Assembly: GCA_018333075.1 (NCBI GenBank)
Contig: BORH01000004.1
Coordinates: forward strand, 248,001-312,000
DNA: 64,000 nt
Direction of reading: 5' to 3'
Source of the DNA: Heyndrickxia sporothermodurans
GTDB taxonomy: Bacteria > Bacillota > Bacilli > Bacillales > Bacillaceae_C
Both the position numbers and the translations under genes were made by a program. The first letter of the stretch is position 1; each line of letters starts with the position of its first letter. The notes under the pieces are model-generated. The model was not told where the DNA came from and ran no database searches. It saw nothing but the letters and a program-made list of their open reading frames with translations. Below, piece after piece: positions 17,491 to 25,196 of the stretch.

Positions 17491-17647
17491 TCCAGCTCCA
17501 GCGCCTATCGACTAGTGTACTTCAGAACTTCGCCCTACGATAAGTCAACATCGATTCACCTTTCAGGTTCAACGTGTTTCCTTTATCTCAGTCGAAGCAC
17601 ATTCCAGTCCATACAGCGATAAGCAAGGCCCTTGCGCTTTTTTTTTA
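17491..17647. repeat. Degenerate CAGCTCCAGCG-type intergenic repeat element
   Basis: A ~155-bp element begins TCCAGCTCCAGCGCC and ends GCCCTTGCGCTTTTTTTTT. Its ends pair (AGCGCC/TATCG at the left with CGATA ... GCGCT at the right). A final GCAAG-GCC-CTTGC hairpin before T9 resembles a terminator. I recognise this form from dispersed intergenic repeats in Bacillus-type genomes; no second copy is in this window, so repetition cannot be shown here. Confidence 0.55.
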
Positions 17648-17667
17648 TAAATGGGAAAAATCAACTA

Positions 17668-17694
17668 TAAAAAATTCAAAAAACTGTCCGATAT
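17668..17694 (+). promoter_or_regulatory. SigD promoter of flgM
   Basis: TAAA (17668-17671), a 15-base spacer and TCCGATAT (17687-17694), one mismatch to the SigD consensus. Confidence 0.8.
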
Positions 17695-17738
17695 ATAAAC
17701 TAGAAAAGAAATGCGTTCGATTGAAAGGAGCGTAATAT

Positions 17739-17999
17739 ATGAAAATTAATTATGTTGGTTCGCACGGAATTAATCCATATAAAAAACAAATGAACAAAAT
17801 GGAGCAAATGAATAAAGGCACTCAGCAAGTCGATAAAGTAGAAATCTCTTCGACTGCAAAGGACATGCAATTATCATCAATTGAAAAAGCACGTCGTGAA
17901 AAAGTTGAACAACTAAAAATTCAAGTTCAGAACGGGCAATATAAAGTGGATCCTGAGCTAGTTGCAAAAGGGATTCAAAACTTCTACAAAGGAAAATAG
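17739..17999 (+). CDS. flgM: Anti-sigma-D factor FlgM
   Basis: An 86-residue inhibitor of the flagellar sigma factor SigD. The N-terminal half is flexible and Lys/Met/Gln-rich. The C-terminal half (VEISSTAKDMQ ... KARREKVEQLKIQVQNGQYKVDPELVAKGI) is the helical sigma-binding region and closely follows the family signature. It is first in the flgM-flgN-flgK-flgL cluster and has its own SigD promoter, giving feedback control. AAAGGAG precedes the ATG. Confidence 0.93.
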   Translation: MKINYVGSHGINPYKKQMNKMEQMNKGTQQVDKVEISSTAKDMQLSSIEKARREKVEQLKIQVQNGQYKVDPELVAKGIQNFYKGK

Positions 18000-18014
18000 G
18001 AGGGAGGCATTTCC

Positions 18015-18500
18015 ATGTCCACAGCAGCACTAATTAACATCTTAGAAAAACAATTCAAGCTTCACAAAAAACTATATGATCTTTCCTTAGCAAAAACGGA
18101 ACTTATTAAAAAAGGGGATATGGAAGGTCTTCAATCCATCCTTAAAGATGAACAAACCTTTGTTGCAGCCATACAGACGATGGAGGTCAAGCGCCAGGAG
18201 GCTGCAAAACAGTTACTTGGAAAAGAAGATGAATCGGAAATTACTCTAACAGACTGTATTGCAGCTGTACCGGGGGATCAAAAGGATTCTCTCGATGCTC
18301 TTCAATCCAATCTCATATCCATCATAGAAAAATTACGGGCTCAAAATGAACTAAATCAAATGCTGACCCATCAATCACTTCAATTCGTCAACATGACATT
18401 AGATATGCTTCAACCGAGACCAGAGGCAATGAACTACAGTAGACCGGACCAGCAAACAGCTAAAAAGCCTGCCGTCTCATTATTTACTTCAAAGGCTTAA
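18015..18500 (+). CDS. flgN: Flagellar export chaperone FlgN (YvyG)
   Basis: A 161-residue, largely alpha-helical protein of the FlgN family, chaperone of the hook-filament junction proteins FlgK and FlgL, whose genes follow directly. Its long amphipathic helices (ALINILEKQFKLHKKLYDLS ... LRAQNELNQMLTHQSLQFVNMTLDML) match the family pattern. AGGAGGGAGG lies before the ATG, 15 bases after flgM. Confidence 0.88.
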   Translation: MSTAALINILEKQFKLHKKLYDLSLAKTELIKKGDMEGLQSILKDEQTFVAAIQTMEVKRQEAAKQLLGKEDESEITLTDCIAAVPGDQKDSLDALQSNLISIIEKLRAQNELNQMLTHQSLQFVNMTLDMLQPRPEAMNYSRPDQQTAKKPAVSLFTSKA

Positions 18501-18518
18501 CCAAACGGAGGGAACACA

Positions 18519-20129
18519 ATGATTTCCACATTTCATGGATTAGAAACAGCTAAGCGCGGGATGAATACCCAGCAATCAGCTTTATACATAACAGGACAAA
18601 ACGTATCAAATGCCAATACATTAGGCTATACTCGTCAACGCATCAATTTCCAAGCAACAGAGGCTTACCCATCAGCCTCCATGAACCGCCCACAAATCCC
18701 TGGACAAATGGGAACCGGTGTAACAGCAGGCTCTGTACAACGTGTACGTGAATCCTTTTTAGATGTGCAATATCGCAGTGAAAACAACAAACTTGGCTAC
18801 TGGAATCAAAGAGCCGATTCATTAGCAAAAATGGAAGATATAATGAACGAACCAAGTGATACAGGACTTTCTTCTTCATTAGGTGAGTTTTGGAAATCCT
18901 TGCAAGATTTAAGTGTCAACCCAGAGAATGATGGTGCACGTTCTGTTGTTTTGCAACGCGGACAAGCGGTTGCAGAAACATTTCGTTATTTAAGTGATTC
19001 CATCTCTGGAACAAGAAAGCAAATCGGAAATGAAATAGAGATATCTGTTAAGAAAATCAACTCATTGCTTGATCAAATTAGCAAAGTAAATAAACAAATT
19101 TCAGAAGTTGAACCGCATGGATATCTACCAAATGATTTATATGATGAGCGAGACCGTCTAGTAGATGAACTATCAACATATGTAAATATTAAAGTTGAAA
19201 CTACACCAAGTGGTGGAAAGCCTTCCTCCATCGCGGAAGGAATTTATAATATTAAAATGGTCAATCCAAACGGCCAGGAAATATATTTGGTCCAAGGGGA
19301 AAACTATCAAACCTTTGATGTAAAAGGAAAAACGAACGGAGATGGTGTAATTGAGGCTGTAACTGTTGGTGGAACAGAAATCAAGTTTTCTGATAATGGC
19401 CAAATTGGATTCGCACAAGGAAAGCTTCGCGGGTTAATCGAAAGCTATGGATATAAAGATGGCAATGATACTAAAGGGATTTATCCTGAAATGCAGGATG
19501 AATTAGATAAATTAGCTTTTTCCTTCGCTAAACTTTTTAATGCCGTTCATCAAAAAGGATATGATCTCAATGGCGATCAAGTAACTGATGACTTCTTTAT
19601 ATTAAATGGAACGGATTATCATGGTGCAGCAAGTGCAATTAAATTAAACGACCAAATGACAAAAGATAAGATTGGGGCTTCATCTGCTCCTAAAGGAACA
19701 AATGGAACGACAGAATCAGGAAATGGTAGTAATGCTATTAATCTAGCAAATATCCAAAATATGAATTTTTCCGATTTAATCAATGGAGGAATTGACCTTG
19801 AAGGTGGCGGGAAGCTAGTTATAGGCGATCTTGGGTTATCTAGTCAAGACCTTCCTTTCCAATCGGGAACGATTGGAACAAATTACCAGGCTATTATTGG
19901 GAAGCTCGGAGTTGATGCTCAGCAGGCAAATCGCCTGACAACAAATAGTGCTACTCTTGCCCAATCAGTGGATGAAAAACGTCAATCAGTTAGTTCCGTT
20001 TCATTAGATGAAGAAATGATCAATTTAATTAAATACCAGCAAGCATATAACGCTTCAGCACGTAACATTACAATTGTTGATGAAATGCTAGACAAAATTA
20101 TTAACGGCATGGGCCTTGGTGGAAGATAG
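18519..20129 (+). CDS. flgK: Flagellar hook-associated protein 1 FlgK
   Basis: Hook-filament junction protein exported through the flagellar secretion system. The 536-residue product has the rod/hook N-terminal signature (GLETAKRGMNTQQSALYITGQNVSNANTLGYTRQ) and the matching C-terminal helix (SLDEEMINLIKYQQAYNASARNITIVDEMLDKIING), which pair in D0. The middle is the variable D2 region. It is 18 bases after flgN and 13 before flgL. Confidence 0.95.
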   Translation: MISTFHGLETAKRGMNTQQSALYITGQNVSNANTLGYTRQRINFQATEAYPSASMNRPQIPGQMGTGVTAGSVQRVRESFLDVQYRSENNKLGYWNQRADSLAKMEDIMNEPSDTGLSSSLGEFWKSLQDLSVNPENDGARSVVLQRGQAVAETFRYLSDSISGTRKQIGNEIEISVKKINSLLDQISKVNKQISEVEPHGYLPNDLYDERDRLVDELSTYVNIKVETTPSGGKPSSIAEGIYNIKMVNPNGQEIYLVQGENYQTFDVKGKTNGDGVIEAVTVGGTEIKFSDNGQIGFAQGKLRGLIESYGYKDGNDTKGIYPEMQDELDKLAFSFAKLFNAVHQKGYDLNGDQVTDDFFILNGTDYHGAASAIKLNDQMTKDKIGASSAPKGTNGTTESGNGSNAINLANIQNMNFSDLINGGIDLEGGGKLVIGDLGLSSQDLPFQSGTIGTNYQAIIGKLGVDAQQANRLTTNSATLAQSVDEKRQSVSSVSLDEEMINLIKYQQAYNASARNITIVDEMLDKIINGMGLGGR

Positions 20130-20142
20130 GAGGTAAAGAATA

Positions 20143-21021
20143 ATGCGTGTAACACAATCGATGCTTTCAAATAACTTTCTAAAAAATATCAGTAAAAGCT
20201 ACGATCAAATGGGGAAAATTTCAGAGCAAATGCAAACGCAGAAAAAAATCACACGTCCATCTGATGATCCCGTAGTCGCAATGAAAGGAATTGCGTACCG
20301 TACAAACCTTTTAGAGGGTCAACAATATAAACGTAATTTCTCAGAAGCACATAACTGGATGGATAACACGGATGCTGCTCTTGATCAGGCAAACAAAGCT
20401 TTGCAGAGGATTCGTGAATTAACTGTTAAAGCTAGTACGGAAACATTAGATAGTGATCAAAGAAAATCTATCTCTAAAGAAATAGAGCAGTTGCGTAATC
20501 AGCTTGCTGAGATTGCCAATACAAAAGTTGGCGATAAATATATTTTTAATGGAACGGATACACTAAAGAAACCAGTCGGGGATGTGACAGGAGCTAATCC
20601 CGAAGTTTCAACAAATAACAACCCAGTTACTCTCGAATTATCAAAAGGAGTGTATATTCAAGTAAACTCTACTGGGGTATTTACTGAGGATCTATTTACT
20701 GGGCTTAACAATTTATTGGATAAATTGAATTCTGGTGATGATAAAGTAGCTTTGGATGATGATCTAAAAAATATTGATGATAGTATGAACCATATTATTA
20801 ATGAACGAGCTACTGTTGGAGCGAGATCCAATCGTATTGAATTAATGGAAGATCGAATTGACCAACAAGAAATTTTAGCAACAAAAATGATGTCAAAAAA
20901 TGAAGATGTGGATATGGAAAAAGTGATTACAGATTTAGTCATGCAAGAATCTGTTCAACGGGCAACATTAGGAATGGGTGCAAGAATTATTCAACCATCT
21001 TTATTAGACTTTTTACGTTAA
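20143..21021 (+). CDS. flgL: Flagellar hook-associated protein 3 FlgL
   Basis: Second hook-filament junction protein, 292 residues. It has the flagellin-like N-terminus (MRVTQSMLSNNFLKNISKSYDQM) and a C-terminus ending MQESVQRATLGMGARIIQPSLLDFLR. The family motif KKITRPSDDPVVAMKGIAYR is near residue 35. ATAGGAGG precedes the ATG. A hairpin follows directly after the stop. Confidence 0.95.
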   Translation: MRVTQSMLSNNFLKNISKSYDQMGKISEQMQTQKKITRPSDDPVVAMKGIAYRTNLLEGQQYKRNFSEAHNWMDNTDAALDQANKALQRIRELTVKASTETLDSDQRKSISKEIEQLRNQLAEIANTKVGDKYIFNGTDTLKKPVGDVTGANPEVSTNNNPVTLELSKGVYIQVNSTGVFTEDLFTGLNNLLDKLNSGDDKVALDDDLKNIDDSMNHIINERATVGARSNRIELMEDRIDQQEILATKMMSKNEDVDMEKVITDLVMQESVQRATLGMGARIIQPSLLDFLR

Positions 21022-21050
21022 AAAGCTATTCGTCTTGGATAGCTTTTTTT
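21019..21050 (+). terminator. Terminator-like hairpin between flgL and yviE
   Basis: AAAAAGCTAT and ATAGCTTTTTTT flank a nine-base loop. It lies inside the cluster, so it may lower rather than stop expression of yviE-fliW-csrA. Confidence 0.75.
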
Positions 21051-21067
21051 ACTAGAGGTGAGAGGAA

Positions 21068-21661
21068 ATGTTACTACCCCAAATAAGATTAGAATCGCAA
21101 TTTGCACAAATAGAAATGAAGACTAATTCAGCAAAACAAACAATAGAGCAACCAAGAGCTGAATTAGATTTACAGCAACCACCTGCGGAGATGTCTATTA
21201 ATCGAACCCCATCTCAGTTTTCGGTTGATTCTACTGAGGCAAGAGCTGATGTAGATATGAAGTCAATTAGAAGAAGAATTGAAGAATTTGCTCAAAATGG
21301 CTATCAGGAATGGTTAAATGGAATTGCTAGAAGGGCTCAAGAAGGTAATGAATTGATGCGTATAGAGAATGGTGGGAATGCTATAGCAAACATTTCTAAA
21401 CAAAATGGTAAACTATTTTCTACTTTTGATTTTAATATTGGTTTTGTACCAAAACTAGGAAATGTTAAAATTGATTTTGAACCATCTAAGCTCGACATAG
21501 AATGGAAAGTGAATCCGCCAATTAATAATACAAAGATTCGTAGGCCAATCGTGGATTACATACCAGGTAATGTAGACATACAGTTAAAGCAGTATCAAAA
21601 TTTAAAAATTGACTTTGCTAATTTGAATTTTTCTGGAATAAGATATGAAATGGGAATATAG
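21068..21661 (+). CDS. yviE: DUF6470 family flagellar-cluster protein YviE
   Basis: A 197-residue protein of unknown biochemical role found between flgL and fliW in Bacillus. It opens LLPQIRLESQFAQIEMKTN and has Gln/Pro/Ala-rich repeats of the type IEQPRAELDLQQPPAEMSI, then a beta-rich C-terminal part (PKLGNVKIDFEPSKLDIEW). No signal peptide or membrane segment is seen. Position and sequence pattern support the family; the function is not known. Confidence 0.85.
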   Translation: MLLPQIRLESQFAQIEMKTNSAKQTIEQPRAELDLQQPPAEMSINRTPSQFSVDSTEARADVDMKSIRRRIEEFAQNGYQEWLNGIARRAQEGNELMRIENGGNAIANISKQNGKLFSTFDFNIGFVPKLGNVKIDFEPSKLDIEWKVNPPINNTKIRRPIVDYIPGNVDIQLKQYQNLKIDFANLNFSGIRYEMGI

Positions 21662-21674
21662 GAGAATATAATAA

Positions 21675-22121
21675 ATGAAATTATTAACGAAATATCAAGG
21701 TGAAGTAGAAGTTGAAAACGAGCAAATTATACATTTTTTAAATGGGATTCCAGGATTTCCATTTGAAAAAGAATTCTTAATCCTCCCCTTACCTGATAAT
21801 GAAATATTCTTCACATTGCAGTCTGTCAATACACCAGGCTTAGCATTTATCATTACTAATCCTTTTAACTTTTTTAAGGAGTATCAATTTTCGTTAGATG
21901 AACAAACGATTGAACAACTAGATATAAATGATGTAAAAGATGTACAAATAATGACTATTCTAACTGTACAAGATCCGTTTATAAAATCAACAGCAAATCT
22001 TCAAGGCCCAATCGTCATAAATACAAAAAATAAGCAATCAAAACAAGTAATATTAAATAATTTAAGTTATCATACAAGGCATCCTCTTTTTGACGATAAC
22101 CTAGAAATGGTAGAGAGGTGA
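21675..22121 (+). CDS. fliW: Flagellar assembly factor FliW
   Basis: A 148-residue FliW beta-barrel protein. It binds either flagellin or CsrA. When flagellin is exported, FliW is freed and antagonises CsrA, restoring hag translation. Family features include IHFLNGIPGFPFEKEFLILPL near 20, NTPGLAFIITNPF near 55, and LTVQDP near 97. csrA follows after four bases and hag after that, so the three partners are adjacent. Confidence 0.93.
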   Translation: MKLLTKYQGEVEVENEQIIHFLNGIPGFPFEKEFLILPLPDNEIFFTLQSVNTPGLAFIITNPFNFFKEYQFSLDEQTIEQLDINDVKDVQIMTILTVQDPFIKSTANLQGPIVINTKNKQSKQVILNNLSYHTRHPLFDDNLEMVER

Positions 22122-22125
22122 TTGA

Positions 22126-22353
22126 ATGCTTGTATTAACGAGGAAAAAAGGTGAAGCGATAAAAATAGGAGATGACATTGAAATAAAAATTGTCTCTATA
22201 CAAGGAGATCAAATAAAAATTGGCATAAATGCTCCAAAAAGTATTGAAATTCATAGACAAGAAATCTACCAAGAAATTCAACTAGAAAATAAGGATGCAG
22301 CAAAAGAGATTCCAAATTTATTAGGGCTATTGCCAAAAACAAATAATGAATAA
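22126..22353 (+). CDS. csrA: Translational repressor CsrA
   Basis: A 75-residue RNA-binding dimer that blocks translation of hag by covering its ribosome site. The N-terminus [20 protein letters not shown] and the region [21 protein letters not shown] are canonical, including the Arg-His-Arg-Glu stretch used for RNA contact. GAGAGGTGA precedes the ATG. The hag leader just downstream shows matching GGA-containing targets. Confidence 0.96.
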   Translation: MLVLTRKKGEAIKIGDDIEIKIVSIQGDQIKIGINAPKSIEIHRQEIYQEIQLENKDAAKEIPNLLGLLPKTNNE

Positions 22354-22373
22354 AAAAATTTTATTAAAACTGT

Positions 22374-22399
22374 TAAAGAAACAAGAATCATGACGATAT
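22374..22399 (+). promoter_or_regulatory. SigD promoter of hag
   Basis: TAAA (22374-22377), 14 bases, GACGATAT (22392-22399). This is close to the SigD consensus and correctly placed for a leader of roughly 95 nt. Confidence 0.8.
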
Positions 22400-22412
22400 A
22401 AAATATGTAAGT

Positions 22413-22475
22413 GAGATAACTAGGGCGGCCGACCTAGAATCTCTTATATTCATTATGGTTCACATGGATGTGAAC
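22413..22475 (+). promoter_or_regulatory. hag leader: two hairpins, the second presenting GGA (CsrA site)
   Basis: Hairpin 1 pairs GAGAT..CTAGG with CCTAG..ATCTC (22413-22442). Hairpin 2 (22458-22475, GTTCACATGGATGTGAAC) is a perfect palindrome that exposes GGA in its loop, the classical CsrA recognition feature. The second GGA is in the ribosome site AAGGAGG at 22486-22492, so CsrA could bridge both. Confidence 0.65.
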
Positions 22476-22500
22476 ATAACATTCAAGGAGGAAATTAAAC

Positions 22501-23316
22501 ATGATTATCAATCATAATATTGCAGCTCTTAACACACACCGTCAATTATCTATCGGAACTGCTAGTGCTCAAAAAAACATGGAGAAATTATCTTCAGGTA
22601 TGCGTATCAACCGTGCAGGTGATGATGCAGCTGGCCTAGCTATTTCTGAAAAAATGCGTGCACAAGTACGTGGCTTAGACCAAGCTAGCCGTAACGCACA
22701 AGATGGTATCTCTTTAATCCAAACTGCTGAAGGTGCATTAAACGAAACACATTCAATCCTTCAACGTATGCGTGAATTAGCTGTTCAAGCTTCTAACGAC
22801 ACAAATGATGATACTAATGATCGTGCAGCGATTAAAACAGAAGTAGAACAACTAGAAAAAGAATTAACTCGTATCAACAACGATACTACTTTCAATGGTA
22901 AAAAAGTATTCGGTAGCGGTACTTCATTTAATATCCATATTGGTGCAGACAGTAATTCAGAACAATTATCAATTGAATCTGAAAAAGTTGATGCAGCAAC
23001 ATTAAAAGTTAGTGGTATTTCTGCTTCAGTTGCTACTGGATCTAAAGATGCAATTGACACTGTAAACAGTGCTATTAACCAAGTATCTACTTTCCGTGCG
23101 AAACTAGGTGCATGGCAAAACCGTTTAGAGCATACTATTAACAACTTGAACAACACTTCTGAAAACATCTCTGCAGCTGAATCTCGTATTCGTGACGTAG
23201 ACATGGCGAAAGAAATGATGGATTTCACTAAGAATAATATTCTTACTCAAGCTTCTCAAGCTATGCTTGCACAAGCTAACCAACAACCTCAAGGAGTTCT
23301 TCAATTACTTCGTTAA
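22501..23316 (+). CDS. hag: Flagellin Hag
   Basis: The major filament protein, 271 residues. The D0/D1 termini are canonical: [37 protein letters not shown], and the C-terminal [26 protein letters not shown]. The central region is short, so the filament is essentially D0-D1. It includes a Ser/Thr-rich stretch (about residues 140-185: [31 protein letters not shown]) that could be the glycosylated surface, given the adjacent glycosylation island; that is inference. Codon use is more biased than in neighbours, as expected for a very highly expressed gene. Confidence 0.97.
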   Translation: MIINHNIAALNTHRQLSIGTASAQKNMEKLSSGMRINRAGDDAAGLAISEKMRAQVRGLDQASRNAQDGISLIQTAEGALNETHSILQRMRELAVQASNDTNDDTNDRAAIKTEVEQLEKELTRINNDTTFNGKKVFGSGTSFNIHIGADSNSEQLSIESEKVDAATLKVSGISASVATGSKDAIDTVNSAINQVSTFRAKLGAWQNRLEHTINNLNNTSENISAAESRIRDVDMAKEMMDFTKNNILTQASQAMLAQANQQPQGVLQLLR

Positions 23317-23335
23317 TAGTAGAATTCTTTTGTTC

Positions 23336-23370
23336 AAAGACCTCACCTTATCGAGTGAGGTCTTTTTGTT
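23336..23370 (+). terminator. hag terminator
   Basis: AAAGACCTCAC and GTGAGGTCTTT form a perfect 11-bp stem with an eight-base loop, then T-rich DNA. Confidence 0.92.
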
Positions 23371-23430
23371 TTTCAAAAATATAAAAAAATAACAAATACA
23401 TAAATTGAAGTGTAAATAAGAAGAAATTAA

Positions 23431-23457
23431 TAAAACTACATCGAATTTTGTCGATAT
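23431..23457 (+). promoter_or_regulatory. SigD promoter of the glycosylation island
   Basis: TAAA (23431-23434), 15 bases, GTCGATAT (23450-23457), one mismatch to consensus, 30 bases before the first island gene. A TATAAT overlaps at the 3' side. Confidence 0.75.
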
Positions 23458-23487
23458 AATAAATAGAAAAGATAGAGGTGGATACAT

Positions 23488-24066
23488 ATGAAATTTTCGT
23501 ATTTGGATAAAGATTATGAGTTAGAGAATAACATTTCAATATTAAATGAGTTTTTAATTCAAATGAATGCAAATTTTCAAAAGCAAGGTCGTATAATTAA
23601 AACGATTATGATAGATGGAATAGAAATAAATCAAGAATTTGAGCAATATGTCATTAATAATATTCAAAAGATCAATCATATTGAAATTTTAGATGTTGAT
23701 TTAAAGGTTTTTCTTAATGAAGTTATTATAGAGGCAATTCAATATTTGCAAAACGCATTGCCAGAATTAGAAAAATTACATGAAGAGTTTTATTCAGAAA
23801 TAACTGCTAGCACTTGGGAAAAATTTAATTTCTTTCTTGAAGGTGGTCAGTGGATATTACAGGTAGTTCAAGTGCTAATCGAACAGGTACAAATGAAAGA
23901 AATCGAAGAAATTCAGGGGAAATTAACTTCTATTCTTGAAGAGATGCTATCAGCTTTAGAAAATCAAGATACAACCTTAATTGGTGATTTATTATCATAT
24001 GAAATCTCACCAATCTATGAAGAAATTCTATCATTATTAAAGCAAAAAGAAGGTTCTGTTAAATGA
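23488..24066 (+). CDS. Unknown acidic helical protein, first gene of the glycosylation island
   Basis: A 192-residue protein with no family I can name. It is acidic and predicted mostly alpha-helical (VFLNEVIIEAIQYLQNALPE, LEEMLSALENQDTTLIGDLL), with no signal peptide, cysteines or membrane segments. A short beta-like N-terminus (MKFSYLDKDYELENN) is followed by an IMIDGIEI segment. It has a ribosome site (AGAGGTGG) and a SigD promoter, and overlaps pseB by four bases (ATGA). Size and helical character resemble flagellar chaperones, so a flagellin-presenting role for the glycosyltransferase is a reasonable guess only. Confidence 0.8.
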   Translation: MKFSYLDKDYELENNISILNEFLIQMNANFQKQGRIIKTIMIDGIEINQEFEQYVINNIQKINHIEILDVDLKVFLNEVIIEAIQYLQNALPELEKLHEEFYSEITASTWEKFNFFLEGGQWILQVVQVLIEQVQMKEIEEIQGKLTSILEEMLSALENQDTTLIGDLLSYEISPIYEEILSLLKQKEGSVK

Positions 24067-25070
24067 CTGATTATCACAAAAAAAAAATATTAATTATAGG
24101 CGGGACAGGAACGCTTGGTCAGCGCTTAGTTAAGGAATTATTATCTTTTTCTCCTGCTGTTATTCGAGTATTTAGCAGAGATGAGTATAAACAGTTTGAG
24201 ATGCAACAGGAGTATCAAGGATATAAAAATATACGTTTTTTAATAGGTGATGTACGCGACTTTCAACGTGTGCTTCGTGCTATGGAAGATATTGATTATG
24301 TGTTCCATCTAGCTGCGATGAAGCATGTACCTGCTTGTGAATATAACCCTTTTGAAGCGGTACAAACGAATGTTATCGGAACTCAAAATGTTATTCAGGC
24401 AGCGCTGGAGTCTGGTGTAGAAAAAGTCTTATTTACAAGCACTGATAAAGCAATAGCACCAAGCAATACATATGGTGCTTCGAAACTGATGGCGGAAAGA
24501 CTAATTTCAGCAACTCAGCATCAAAAAGGTTCAAAAAAAACAATTTTTGCTTCCGTTCGTTTTGGAAATGTAATGGGGTCAAGAGGATCTGTAATTCCTT
24601 TATTTAAAAAGCAATTATTAAAAGGGGAACCACTGACAATTACAGATCCAAACATGCTTCGTTATATGATGACACCATCACAAGCAATATCATTAATCCT
24701 TAAGGCAAATGATATGTCAAAGGGTGGCGAAGTGTTTGTTTTAAAAATGCCCTTAATTAAACTCAGTGACTTAGTTCAAGTATTAACTGATTTCTATAAA
24801 AAGGTACACTATATTGAAAATGTTGATGTAAAATATATAGGTTTACGTCCAGGAGAAAAAAGATATGAAGAATTAATCACTGATGATGAAGCTCTTGGAG
24901 CTTTAGAAACCGATGATATGTATATTATTCTTCCTGCTTATGGCTTCAAAGATCAGAATTACTTGATACCAACTAGTATAATTCACGAAAAGCCATTTCC
25001 AAATGAAAGTGATGTTATTAGTAAGGAAACTTTGAAATTTTGGCTTAAAAGAGAAGAATTATTGTTTTAA
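24063..25070 (+). CDS. pseB: UDP-GlcNAc 4,6-dehydratase (5-inverting), PseB type
   Basis: Short-chain dehydrogenase, 335 residues, catalysing the first step from UDP-GlcNAc to CMP-pseudaminic acid. Visible are the nucleotide motif GGTGTLGQRLV near residue 12, FHLAAMKHVPACEYNPFEAV near 82 (the Met-Lys form typical of the inverting family), and STDKAIAPSNTYGASKLMAE near 125 with the YxxxK pair. RFGNVMGSRGSVIPLF and GLRPGEKRYEEL follow. These are hallmarks of PseB/FlaA1/CapE enzymes. The rest of the Pse pathway is 16-20 kb downstream; Maf follows at once. Confidence 0.9.
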   Translation: MTDYHKKKILIIGGTGTLGQRLVKELLSFSPAVIRVFSRDEYKQFEMQQEYQGYKNIRFLIGDVRDFQRVLRAMEDIDYVFHLAAMKHVPACEYNPFEAVQTNVIGTQNVIQAALESGVEKVLFTSTDKAIAPSNTYGASKLMAERLISATQHQKGSKKTIFASVRFGNVMGSRGSVIPLFKKQLLKGEPLTITDPNMLRYMMTPSQAISLILKANDMSKGGEVFVLKMPLIKLSDLVQVLTDFYKKVHYIENVDVKYIGLRPGEKRYEELITDDEALGALETDDMYIILPAYGFKDQNYLIPTSIIHEKPFPNESDVISKETLKFWLKREELLF

Positions 25071-25196
25071 TAGTTACAATTTTATTAAAGAACTTGAATT
25101 AAAAAGGATACAGAAATAGTAATGGTAATCTTACCTAGAAGTAAATAGCATTTTATTAGCAAAAATATATAATAGTTTATTTCAGGAGGAAACAAT

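Noticed and set aside
22785-23228. 147-codon minus-strand ORF inside hag
   Set aside because: Antisense shadow of a highly expressed gene with strong codon bias; no ribosome site and no recognisable motifs.
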